The notes beneath the pieces were generated by a model, which worked only from the letters and a program-made list of their open reading frames with translations, did no database searches and was not told where the DNA came from. Shown here piece by piece: positions 26,212 to 34,443 of a stretch of DNA of 64,000 nucleotides; the stretch's first letter is position 1, and each line of letters opens with the position of its first letter. The DNA comes from Sphingomonas sp. So64.6b (GTDB lineage: Bacteria > Pseudomonadota > Alphaproteobacteria > Sphingomonadales > Sphingomonadaceae): NCBI RefSeq assembly GCF_014171475.1, contig NZ_CP048817.1, positions 1,240,001 to 1,304,000 of the forward strand, read 5' to 3'. The position numbers were made by a program, and so were the translations under genes.

Positions 26212-26394
26212 CTATTGGCCGGAGCGAGCGCGTTCCATTTTGGTGTTCACATTGCCCCACATGGAGGTCGTCGTGTTCGCGACCTCGACAAAAGCGGCGA
26301 TCATGGTGATGACGACAAGCGCCGCGATCAGGCCGTATTCGATGGCGGTGCCACCCTTACGATCACGCGCCAGTCTTTTAATCACGGTGATCAT
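26212..26394 (-). CDS. Flp family type IVb pilin-like protein (copy 3, divergent)
   Basis: 60 residues from ATG 26394: MITVIKRLARDRKGGTAIEY then GLIAALVVITMIAAFVEVAN. The GGTAIEYGLIAALV core is the Flp signature, but the C-terminal part (TTTSMWGNVNTKMERARSGQ) differs from copies 1 and 2. It could be a minor pilin. It diverges from mutT and reads toward copy 2, 135 bp away. Confidence 0.88.
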   Translation of the reverse strand: MITVIKRLARDRKGGTAIEYGLIAALVVITMIAAFVEVANTTTSMWGNVNTKMERARSGQ

Positions 26395-26449
26395 GTGGGT
26401 TCGCCCGGGTCCCAATTGGACGTTCGATCTAACCCAGGAGAGTTAATCA

Positions 26450-26878
26450 ATGGCGAACGTTCGGAGTGACCAGGCGGAAATGGTCCTATTTCCCGTGGTG
26501 GCTGCCGCCCTGATCGACCGCAGAGGGCGGGTGCTGGTTCAGCAGCGCCCGCCGGGCAAGATGATGGCAGGTCTGTGGGAGTTCCCCGGCGGCAAGCTCG
26601 AGCGTGGTGAAACGCCAGAGGCGGCGTTGATTCGTGAGCTTGATGAGGAGCTTGGCATCACGGTCAGCGCCGCTGCGCTCTCCCCGGCGGCGTTCGCGAG
26701 CGAACCGCTCGGCGGCCGGCACTTGCTGTTGTTGCTCTATATTTGTCGCGACTGGGCAGGAGAGGCGCAGGCGCTCGATGCCGTGGCGCTCGACTGGGTC
26801 GATATTGCCGGCTTGCGCGCCCTGGCGATGCCGCCCGCCGATCGGCCGCTGATCGATCTGCTCGAGGCGCTCCTCTGA
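26450..26878 (+). CDS. mutT: (Deoxy)nucleoside triphosphate pyrophosphohydrolase, MutT/Nudix
   Basis: A 142-residue Nudix hydrolase. The Nudix box GGKLERGETPEAALIRELDEELG is intact (Gly-x5-Glu-x7-Arg-Glu-x2-Glu-Glu-x-Gly). Preceding LVQQRPPGKMMAGLWEFPGG matches MutT proteins that hydrolyse 8-oxo-dGTP. It most likely sanitises the nucleotide pool; other Nudix substrates cannot be excluded. Confidence 0.88.
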   Translation: MANVRSDQAEMVLFPVVAAALIDRRGRVLVQQRPPGKMMAGLWEFPGGKLERGETPEAALIRELDEELGITVSAAALSPAAFASEPLGGRHLLLLLYICRDWAGEAQALDAVALDWVDIAGLRALAMPPADRPLIDLLEALL

Positions 26879-26941
26879 CATGGTGGCTTTTTGCACCGTC
26901 CGATGGGATATGATCCGGGGGCATTGCAGGGAAGAGCGCGG

Positions 26942-28093
26942 ATGAAACGGGGACTGGTCGGCAATTTGCTGCGCGATCTCGAGGCGCCGATCGAGGCGAG
27001 GGGGTTCGGGACCGGCTGGTTTGCGGGTTTCTTCTCGCTGGTTTTCGCGGTCGCCGGGCTTTGTTTCGTCGCGGCGCTGCGCTGGCCGGAATGGTTCGCG
27101 ATGCCGCAACTCGAACTGGTTCGCGGCCAGGCCGGCTTTCGCGCCTTCGTCCACATCACCCTGCTTGCGGCTTATGGTCTGGCATTGCTCAGCCTGTTGT
27201 TGCGGCCGCGCAAGGCGCTCGGGGCGACCGCGCTGATCGTCGCGCTGCTTGCGACGCTGCTGGGCGGCGCGGCGGTGCAGCCATCGGAGACGCATGACTG
27301 GGGCATCTTTTTCGGAATCGATTTCTTCGCGCTGAACATGATCGCGACGGGCCTGATGTTCGCGCCGATCGAGCGCATCCTGCCGCATCGGCGTGACCAA
27401 CGATTGTTCCGTACCGAATGGCGCGAGGATCTGTTCTATTATCTGGTCAGCTCGATGATGGTGCAGCTGATCACTTTCCTCGCGCTGGCGCCATCGACCT
27501 TCATCATGGCGTCGACCAGCAACTTCGGTCAGTTTCGCGCCTGGGTCGGGGCGCTGCCTTGGCTGGTCCAGTTCGCCGCGGCGATGCTGTTGACCGATCT
27601 GGTGCAATATTGGTTCCATCGCGCCTTTCACCGCTGGCCCTTTCTCTGGGGTTTTCATGCAGTTCATCATTCGGCCAAATCGATGGACTGGCTCGCCGGA
27701 TCGCGCATGCATTTCGTCGAGATCATCCTGTTGCGCGGGGTGACGTCGCTGCCTTTGCTGACCTTCGGTTTCGCGCCGTCGGTGATGCAGGCCTATATCG
27801 CGATGGTCTATATCTATGCATCGCTGGTCCACGCCAATCTGCGCGGCGATTTCGACCGGCTGGGGCGGTTTCTCGTCACGCCACGCTTCCACCATTGGCA
27901 TCATGGGATCGAGGACGTCGCGATCGACAAGAATTTCGCGATCCACTTCCCCTGGCTCGACCGCCTGTTCGGCACGCATCATTTTCCGAAAGGGGAATGG
28001 CCGAGCGGCTATGGCGTGGTGGAGGACGTGCCGCGCGGTTATCGCGCGCAGTTCGCTTACCCGTTCCGCAACCTGTTCAGCCGGAAATCCTAG
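26942..28093 (+). CDS. Sterol desaturase / fatty acid hydroxylase family protein
   Basis: A 383-residue membrane protein with about seven predicted helices and the di-iron histidine boxes of the family: WFHRAFHR (HX3H), GFHAVHHSAK (HX2HH), and HHWHHG. Members hydroxylate or desaturate lipids such as sterols, carotenoids, or fatty acids at the membrane; the substrate here is unknown. ATG 26942 (MKRGLVGNLL) is chosen; the frame is open 17 codons further upstream. It is a single gene between mutT and the hydrolase. Confidence 0.87.
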   Translation: MKRGLVGNLLRDLEAPIEARGFGTGWFAGFFSLVFAVAGLCFVAALRWPEWFAMPQLELVRGQAGFRAFVHITLLAAYGLALLSLLLRPRKALGATALIVALLATLLGGAAVQPSETHDWGIFFGIDFFALNMIATGLMFAPIERILPHRRDQRLFRTEWREDLFYYLVSSMMVQLITFLALAPSTFIMASTSNFGQFRAWVGALPWLVQFAAAMLLTDLVQYWFHRAFHRWPFLWGFHAVHHSAKSMDWLAGSRMHFVEIILLRGVTSLPLLTFGFAPSVMQAYIAMVYIYASLVHANLRGDFDRLGRFLVTPRFHHWHHGIEDVAIDKNFAIHFPWLDRLFGTHHFPKGEWPSGYGVVEDVPRGYRAQFAYPFRNLFSRKS

Positions 28094-28235
28094 CTGTTGC
28101 CTTGAGCGACATGAGGAATCGACGAATCTCGCCCTGCCGGTAGTGGTTTATCCGATGCTTCGGCCCGTACCGAAACAAGCCGTCGCGGCGGTCGCTAGAC
28201 CGCACCCGTTGCCACCAACAACGGAGAGAAACAGC

Positions 28236-29192
28236 GTGTCGAGATCACTCATTGGCGGCGTCTTGGCCGTAACCCTGCTCGCGAGCGCCAATCCGGCCGG
28301 TGCCGAAAATGTGGCATCGCTCGAAGGTCGCACCGGCGAACCGACGCTCCTGGTCAGGCACGAGCCGGGGCCGGGACCAAGCGTGCTTTACGTGCACGGT
28401 GCGACCTTTCCGTCCGGGCTCTCGGTCGCTTATCGCATCGATGGCCGCTCCTGGATGGACGATCTGCGTGCGCGCGGTTTCGATGTCTGGGCGTTCGACT
28501 TTGCCGGTTTCGGCGGATCGGACAGACGATCGGGCGTGAAACAGCAGGATGCGGCGAGGCAGATCGAGCGCGTGGCCAAGCATGTGTTGAAGGTATCGGG
28601 ACGCCAGCGACTCTCGATCCTCGCGCACTCCTGGGGGACGATACCGGCCGGTGTTTTTGCCTCCCGGCGGCCCGATCTGGTCGAGCGTCTGGTCTTGTTC
28701 GGCCCGGTGGGGCGCCGCAACGGGCCGGCACAGCAAGAGTCGGCCGCAAATCTCGTCCCGGTCAGCATCGAAGACCAGTGGAACAGCTTCCAGTCGGGCC
28801 TGCCGGCCGGCCAGGCATCGCTGATCGCGCGTCCATTGTTCGAGATATGGGCGCGAGCCTATCTTGCCTCCGATCCGGAAAGCGGCGCGCGGACGCCGCC
28901 AGTAGTGATCGTTCCGGCCGGACCGCAACGCGATATCGCCGCCGCCTGGTCTGGTCATTTCCCTTATGATCCGGCGGGCGTCCGCGCGCCGACATTGTTG
29001 GTGCATGGCGAATGGGACGCGATCACCCGCCCGGCGGATGCGGCGTGGCTTGGCGAGGCGCTGATTGGCGTGCCCGGCGGTGCGCGCGATGTAACGCTGC
29101 CGCGCGGCGGGCATCGCATGCATCTGGAAGAAAACCGGCAATCGCTGTTCGATACGGTCAGCGCATTTCTGCTGGAGTCTGCAAAGCGCTGA
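28236..29192 (+). CDS. Secreted alpha/beta hydrolase
   Basis: A 318-residue protein from a GTG start with GGAGAG 8 bases upstream. A signal peptide (SRSLIGGVLAVTLLASANPA then GAE) precedes the alpha/beta hydrolase fold: VLYVHGATFP (oxyanion), nucleophile elbow ILAHSWGTI (AxSxG variant), acid in LVHGEWDAITRP, and His in LPRGGHRMHLEE. The catalytic triad is thus complete. It probably acts in the periplasm as an esterase/lipase or peptidase; the substrate is unknown. Confidence 0.87.
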   Translation: MSRSLIGGVLAVTLLASANPAGAENVASLEGRTGEPTLLVRHEPGPGPSVLYVHGATFPSGLSVAYRIDGRSWMDDLRARGFDVWAFDFAGFGGSDRRSGVKQQDAARQIERVAKHVLKVSGRQRLSILAHSWGTIPAGVFASRRPDLVERLVLFGPVGRRNGPAQQESAANLVPVSIEDQWNSFQSGLPAGQASLIARPLFEIWARAYLASDPESGARTPPVVIVPAGPQRDIAAAWSGHFPYDPAGVRAPTLLVHGEWDAITRPADAAWLGEALIGVPGGARDVTLPRGGHRMHLEENRQSLFDTVSAFLLESAKR

Positions 29193-29247
29193 TCGGCAAA
29201 GCGCGGACCCTTCACCTGTTCTAAGGACCGGTCGTGAAGATCGTCGC

Positions 29248-29321
29248 TGGAGGCCCGACCGGGAATCGAACCCGGGTGCGAGGATTTGCAGTCCTCTACG
29301 TCACCACTCCGCCATCGGGCC
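29248..29321 (-). tRNA. tRNA-Cys (anticodon GCA)
   Basis: On the minus strand the 74 bases start GGCCCGATGGCGGAGTGG and end in TCCA, with discriminator T, as expected for cysteine. The anticodon loop GACTGCAAATC yields GCA. The T-arm is CCCGGGTTCGATTCCCGG. The CCA is encoded. Confidence 0.97.
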
Positions 29322-29508
29322 CCGATGCGAGGGGCGCGAAATGCACAGGGGGTGGGGCGCCTGTCAACCGCCCCTGTGCATAAGGTGCACGAAATTCACC
29401 TCATTCGGCTGCAACGCTCGCTTGGCGTGAGCGCAGTCGCACGATACAAGCCGGCCTGGGAAACAAGTGTATTGCGCGACTAAAACAGTTGTGCGACAAG
29501 GTGGCACA

Positions 29509-30189
29509 ATGAAACTGACGGCAATTAATCCAGACCGCTACGAAGTCATGCGCCATGCGATGGTGGCGAGCCAGCTGCGTACCAACGCGGTCAGCGACCC
29601 GCGCGTGGTTGCGGCGATGGCGCGTGTTCCGCGCGAAACCTTCCTGCCTGTCGAAGCTCAGGCGATCGCCTATCGCGACACCGCGTTGCCGCTGGGTGGT
29701 GGCCGCTTTCAAAACGTGCCGATCGCCACTGGCCGCCTGCTGACCGAGGCGTATCTGCTGCCCTCCGACAAGGTGTTGTTGATTGGCGCGGCCGGCGGCT
29801 ACACCGCTGCGGTGCTGGCCGAATTGACCATGTCGGTGGTCGCGGTCGAAAGCGACGCCGCGCTTGCCGCATTGGCGCGCGAAGCACTGGCCGATCATGC
29901 CGCCGATCATGCCAGGGTGACGCTGATCGAAGGCGCGCTCGAGGCGGGCCATCCCGATGGCGCCCCCTATGACGTGCTGATGATCGACGGTTCGGTCGAA
30001 CAGGTTCCCGATTCGCTGATCGCGCAGTTGCGCGATGGCGGACGAGTCGTCTCCGGCATCGCTGACCGGGGCATCACGCGCCTCGCCGCGGGCCGCAAGA
30101 CCGAGGGCGGCTTCGCGCTGCTCGACTTCGCCGATATCGATTGTGTGCCGCTGCCCGGTTTCGCCCGGGCCAAGACCTTCACCTTCTGA
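29509..30189 (+). CDS. pcm: Protein-L-isoaspartate O-methyltransferase family protein
   Basis: A 226-residue SAM-dependent methyltransferase of the PCMT type, which repairs isoaspartyl residues. Conserved segments: MVASQLRTNAVSDPRVVAAMARVPRE, the FLP start of the active site, VLLIGAAGGYTAAVLAEL (motif I), VVAVESDAALAALA, and YDVLMIDGSVEQVPDSL. ATG 29509 is chosen: AAGGTGG lies 5 bases upstream and it begins MKLTAINPDRYEVM; an in-frame ATG 14 codons earlier is less likely. It precedes the TolC-type gene by 3 bases. Confidence 0.9.
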   Translation: MKLTAINPDRYEVMRHAMVASQLRTNAVSDPRVVAAMARVPRETFLPVEAQAIAYRDTALPLGGGRFQNVPIATGRLLTEAYLLPSDKVLLIGAAGGYTAAVLAELTMSVVAVESDAALAALAREALADHAADHARVTLIEGALEAGHPDGAPYDVLMIDGSVEQVPDSLIAQLRDGGRVVSGIADRGITRLAAGRKTEGGFALLDFADIDCVPLPGFARAKTFTF

Positions 30190-30192
30190 AAG

Positions 30193-31719
30193 ATGCCGCT
30201 GACCATGCGCCGGAATTATCTGTTTGTCGGAACCGCCCTGGCGCTGATCGCTACGCCCGCGGTGGCGGAAACGCTGCGTGAAGCGATGGTCAAGGCATAT
30301 AACACCAACCCGAACCTGTCGGGCGAGCGCGCCAATGTCCGCGCGATCGACGAGAATGTGCCGATCGCGAAAGCCGCCGGGCGGCCCGGGCTGAACGCGA
30401 CTGGCGGGTTCAGCCAGAATGTCATCAACGGTCCCGGCGCGACTAGCCTCAATTCTCCTGAGCGCAGTCTCAACGCCCAGACCCAGTTCACTGTGCCCTT
30501 GTATACCGGCGGTGCGGTGAAGAATTCGGTGCGCGGGGCGGAAACGCGTGTCGAGGCGGCACGGCTTGGCCTGCGCGGCACCGAATCCGAACTCTTCACC
30601 GCCGTTGTCGGCGCGTATATGGACGTCATCCGCGACGAGGCGATCGTCGGGCTCAACCAGCAGAATGTGAAGGTCCTCGACGTCAATCTGCAGGCGAGCC
30701 GTGATCGCTTCCAGGTCGGTGACCTAACGCGCACCGACGTCGCTCAGTCTGAGGCGCGTCTCGCGCTGGCACGGAGCCAGTTGCAGACTGCGGAAGCGCG
30801 CCTGATTTCGAGCCGTGAGAATTATGTCCGGCTGGTCGGCGACGTGCCCGGCTCGCTCGACACGCCGCCTGCCATTCCCGGGTCGCCGACCAGCGCCGAC
30901 CAGGCGGTCGGCGTTGCGCTCGACAATAACCCCACGCTGCTCGCCGCGCAGAAATCGCGCGATGCGACCGAGTTCGACATCAAAACGGCCAGGGCCGGAC
31001 GCCTGCCGCGTATCGGCGCCGTTGCGAACGGCAATTATTTCAACTATCTCGGCACGCTCGGCTCCGGCGTGAACATACCCGGTGGGGTCGGGTCGCAGAA
31101 TGGTACATCGGCCACCGCCGGCTTGTCGTTGACTCTGCCGCTGTTCCAGGGCGGCCTTCCCGGCGCGCAAGTGCGTCAGGCGCAGGCGCGGCGCGGCCAG
31201 GCGATCGAGCAGGTCACCGAAACCGAGCGCGGCGTGATCGCCAACACGCGATCGGCTTATGCGGTGTGGAAGTCATCCGAAGAGGTGATCGCCTCGTCCG
31301 AAGTCGCGGTCAACGCCAACAAATTGTCGCTCGAAGGCGTTCGTGCCGAGAATAGCGTCGGCAACCGCACGATCCTCGACATCCTCAATGCCGAACAGGA
31401 ATTGCTCAACTCGCAGGTGACATTGGTGACCGCGCGCCGCGACGCTTATGTCGCGCGCTTCGCGCTGCAGGCGGCGATGGGCCGTGCCGAGGCACGCGAC
31501 CTGGGCCTTGACGGCGGTGCGCTTTACGATCCGGTGACCAATTACGACCGTGTAAGCGGCAAATGGAACGACTGGAGCGGCGATCCGGCGCCGCAGCCGA
31601 TCGCCACGACTACCCGTCAGACCCCGGCGCAAGGCTCGGAAGTCACCCGCCCGCTCGACCCGATCCTCGACGCACCGGTTGACAGGGGCGTCGAAAATCC
31701 CGCAGGTGAGCCGAAGTAG
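30193..31719 (+). CDS. TolC family outer-membrane channel protein
   Basis: A 508-residue protein with a signal peptide (RRNYLFVGTALALIATPAVA then ET), followed by ETLREAMVKAYNTNPNLSGERANVRAID, typical of TolC. Two repeated coiled-coil halves are visible, each with a helical hairpin: QASRDRFQVGDLTRTDVAQSEARLALA and LEGVRAENSVGNRTILDILNAEQELLN. The protein is the outer-membrane part of type I secretion or efflux systems. The start could be ATG 30193 or 30205. It follows pcm by 3 bases, a known sphingomonad arrangement. Confidence 0.92.
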   Translation: MPLTMRRNYLFVGTALALIATPAVAETLREAMVKAYNTNPNLSGERANVRAIDENVPIAKAAGRPGLNATGGFSQNVINGPGATSLNSPERSLNAQTQFTVPLYTGGAVKNSVRGAETRVEAARLGLRGTESELFTAVVGAYMDVIRDEAIVGLNQQNVKVLDVNLQASRDRFQVGDLTRTDVAQSEARLALARSQLQTAEARLISSRENYVRLVGDVPGSLDTPPAIPGSPTSADQAVGVALDNNPTLLAAQKSRDATEFDIKTARAGRLPRIGAVANGNYFNYLGTLGSGVNIPGGVGSQNGTSATAGLSLTLPLFQGGLPGAQVRQAQARRGQAIEQVTETERGVIANTRSAYAVWKSSEEVIASSEVAVNANKLSLEGVRAENSVGNRTILDILNAEQELLNSQVTLVTARRDAYVARFALQAAMGRAEARDLGLDGGALYDPVTNYDRVSGKWNDWSGDPAPQPIATTTRQTPAQGSEVTRPLDPILDAPVDRGVENPAGEPK

Positions 31720-31761
31720 GGTCGCTCTGGGCGCGGCCGCTCGGGTTTTTAAGGGTTGCCG

Positions 31762-32256
31762 ATGGGTGATGTCAGCGCCGAGCCGTCGATGGAGGACATC
31801 CTCTCGTCGATCAAACGCATTATCGCCGAAGAGGGCGATGCGGCCGTGTCCGCGCGTGGCGCGCGCAAGCCGGTTCGACCTGCCGCGCCGGCACCGCGCG
31901 CCGATATCGACGATTTCGGCTATGACGAGATTCTCGAATTGAGCGACCCGGTGCGTGCGGCGGAACATGCCGCGACGGAGGCGCCCGCCGCGGAATCCCA
32001 GGTTCAGCAGCAACCGCAACCGGTCGCAAACGAATCGATTCTCTCGGCCCATGCCACACAGGCCAGCCGTGGTCCGCTCGAGGCGCTGTCACGCATGGTG
32101 GTGAAGCCCGAAGTGACCGGTTCCGACACGCTCGAAGGCATGGTGCGCGAGATGATCCGCCCGATGCTGCGCGACTGGCTCGACTCGCATTTGCCGGCGA
32201 TGGTCGAGACGATGGTCGCACGGGAGATCGCGCGGATTACGGGACAATCGCGCTAA
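31762..32256 (+). CDS. PopZ-like polar organising protein (DUF2497)
   Basis: A 164-residue protein. The N-terminal motif EPSMEDILSSIKRIIAEEG and the C-terminal segment TLEGMVREMIRPMLRDWLDSHLPAMVETMVAREIARI are the two conserved ends of PopZ/DUF2497 proteins; the middle is Ala/Pro-rich and acidic. In Caulobacter PopZ forms a polar matrix that anchors the ParB-parS complex; a similar job is inferred here. ATG 31762 is chosen because AAGGG is 7 bases upstream. It follows the TolC gene by 42 bases. Confidence 0.87.
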   Translation: MGDVSAEPSMEDILSSIKRIIAEEGDAAVSARGARKPVRPAAPAPRADIDDFGYDEILELSDPVRAAEHAATEAPAAESQVQQQPQPVANESILSAHATQASRGPLEALSRMVVKPEVTGSDTLEGMVREMIRPMLRDWLDSHLPAMVETMVAREIARITGQSR

Positions 32257-32325
32257 GCGATCGATACGAACATTTCGGCGGTAGGGACGTTGCTCACGCG
32301 GCGCGATCTGCTCTATCGTCGCGCC

Positions 32326-34368
32326 ATGAAGATCATCCTGTCCGCGAGCGTGATCGCGCTCGCCGCCGCCGCTGTTCCCGCAGCCGCCCGTCAACTGACC
32401 ATCGACGATGTAACGATGCTGTCGCGCGTCTCGTCGCCCGATGTGTCAAGCGACGGCCGCTGGCTGGTCTGGCAGCAGCGTGAGACCGATCTGGCGGCCG
32501 ATCGCGGTCGATTCGACCTGTGGCGGCTCGACCTGAACAAGAAGAACGCGAAACCCGAGAAACTCGCTGCCGAAGCCGACGTCAACGAAACCGCGCCGCA
32601 ATTCTCCGCCGATGGCACGACGATCTATTTCCAGTCCGACAAGGGCGGCGACGACGCGATCTGGTCGATCGCGGTCGGCGGCGGCGAACCGCGCAAGCTG
32701 ACCGGTTTTCAGGGTGGTTTCGGCGGCTTCAAGGTCGCACCGACCGGGGACAAGATCCTGGTCTGGGCCGATCGTCGCCCCGGCGCGCCGAGCCTTGCCC
32801 CGGCGATGGTCAAGAAGGACCCCAATGCCGGCGCGGCGCGGACCTATGACCAGATGTTCGTGCGGCATTGGGATACATGGGCGGACGGCACCCGCTCGCA
32901 ATTGTTCGTCCTCCCGCTGACCGCCGATGGCGCGCCCGGCGACGGCACTGCGATCGAAGGCACGCTGGTCGGCGACACACCGTCCAAACCCTATGGCGGC
33001 GGCGAGGAAGTGGCGTGGAGCCCCGACGGCAAGACCGTCTATTTCGCGTTGCGCGAGGCCGGTCGCACCGAACCGCTCTCGACCAATCTCGATATCTTCG
33101 CCGCGCCCGCCGACGGATCGACCGCGCCGGTCAATCTGACCGACGCCAATGACGGCATGGACAATCTGCCCAATGTCTCGCCCGATGGCCGCAGTCTCGC
33201 CTATTTCGCGATGAAGCGTCCGAAATACGAAGCCGACCGGCAAGTGCTGATGCTGCGCGATCTCGCCACCGGGCAGACGCGCGCGCTGACCGAAAGCTGG
33301 GACCGTTCGGTCGGCTCGATCGCCTGGGCGGCGAACGGCAAAACCCTCTATGTCACGGCCGACGATACGCAGGAAACGCCGGCCTTTGCAGTCGACGCGG
33401 CGACCGGCAAGGTCACGCGCCTGACGCAGCTGGGGCATGTGTCGGGTGTCGTGCCGACCGCCAAGGGTATTGTCTTCGCGCTGAACAGCCTGACCGCACC
33501 GGACGATTTCTGGCTGCTCTCGGGCAGGAAGACCACGCGCCTGACCTCGGTCAATGCCGGCAAGCTCGCCGGGATCGACATGCCGGCAGTGACGCGCTTC
33601 AGCTTCACTGGGGCGAACAACGACACGGTATGGGGTTATGCGGTGAAGCCCGCCGGCCTCGCGGCCGACGCCAAGGTGCCGGTCGCCTTCATGGTCCATG
33701 GCGGACCGCAGGGGTCGAGCAACAATAGCTGGTCGTACCGCTGGAACCCGGCGGTGTTTGCTGGCGCTGGCTATGGCTTGGTCGCGGTCGATTTCCACGG
33801 CTCGACCGGTTACGGTCAGGGTTTCACCGATGCAATCCGCAACAATTGGGGCGGCTGGCCGCTTGAGGATCTGCAAAAGGGCCTGGCCGCCGCGACGACC
33901 AAATTCGGCTGGCTGGATGGTGACAATGCCTGCGCGCTCGGCGCCTCTTATGGCGGCTACATGATGAACTGGATCGAAGGGCAATGGCCCGATCGCTTCA
34001 AGTGCATCGTCCAGCATGACGGCGTGTTCGACGCCCGCGCCATGGCCTATGAGACCGAGGAATTGTGGTTCGACGAATGGGAACATGGCGGCAAAGCCTA
34101 TTTCGAGGACCCGGCCGCGTACGAAAAGTGGAACCCGGTCAATTACGTCGACAAATGGAAGACCCCGATGCTGGTGATCACCGGCGAAAAGGATTTCCGC
34201 ATTCCCTATACGCAAGGCCTGGCCGCCTTCACCGCGCTGCAACGGCGTGAGATTCCATCGCGGCTGGTGGTCAATCCGAACGAGAATCACTGGGTGCTGA
34301 AACCGAAGAACAGCCGCCAATGGTATGGCGAGGTACTCGGCTGGATGGATAAATACACCGCGAAGTGA
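32326..34368 (+). CDS. S9 family prolyl oligopeptidase-type peptidase
   Basis: A 680-residue protein with a signal peptide (MKIILSASVIALAAAAVPAA then A), a beta-propeller domain (residues about 25-420, with repeated LxSPDGKxVYF motifs such as WSPDGKTVYFALRE), and a catalytic alpha/beta hydrolase domain. The nucleophile is in GASYGGYMMN, the Asp in ITGEKDFRIPY and the His in NPNENHWVLKP. It likely cleaves dipeptides or short peptides in the periplasm. ATG 32326 is chosen over one 12 codons upstream because it opens the signal peptide. Confidence 0.92.
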   Translation: MKIILSASVIALAAAAVPAAARQLTIDDVTMLSRVSSPDVSSDGRWLVWQQRETDLAADRGRFDLWRLDLNKKNAKPEKLAAEADVNETAPQFSADGTTIYFQSDKGGDDAIWSIAVGGGEPRKLTGFQGGFGGFKVAPTGDKILVWADRRPGAPSLAPAMVKKDPNAGAARTYDQMFVRHWDTWADGTRSQLFVLPLTADGAPGDGTAIEGTLVGDTPSKPYGGGEEVAWSPDGKTVYFALREAGRTEPLSTNLDIFAAPADGSTAPVNLTDANDGMDNLPNVSPDGRSLAYFAMKRPKYEADRQVLMLRDLATGQTRALTESWDRSVGSIAWAANGKTLYVTADDTQETPAFAVDAATGKVTRLTQLGHVSGVVPTAKGIVFALNSLTAPDDFWLLSGRKTTRLTSVNAGKLAGIDMPAVTRFSFTGANNDTVWGYAVKPAGLAADAKVPVAFMVHGGPQGSSNNSWSYRWNPAVFAGAGYGLVAVDFHGSTGYGQGFTDAIRNNWGGWPLEDLQKGLAAATTKFGWLDGDNACALGASYGGYMMNWIEGQWPDRFKCIVQHDGVFDARAMAYETEELWFDEWEHGGKAYFEDPAAYEKWNPVNYVDKWKTPMLVITGEKDFRIPYTQGLAAFTALQRREIPSRLVVNPNENHWVLKPKNSRQWYGEVLGWMDKYTAK

Positions 34369-34376
34369 CTGTTTCT

Positions 34377-34398
34377 CCCCTCCCGCAAGCGGGAGGGG
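34377..34398. repeat. Palindromic CCCCTCCCGC hairpin after the peptidase gene
   Basis: CCCCTCCCGC-AA-GCGGGAGGGG is a perfect 10-bp stem 9 bases after the peptidase stop and 46 bases before valS. It belongs to the same family as the 4381 and 14403 units. It may stop or attenuate transcription before valS. Confidence 0.75.
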
Positions 34399-34443
34399 AA
34401 TGGCTTGTGTCGGACGGTTTCCCCCCGCTAAAGCCGCCACACC

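Noticed and set aside
29338..29508. A promoter or riboswitch between tRNA-Cys and pcm
   Set aside because: No conserved riboswitch core was recognised; the region is short and without strong structure.
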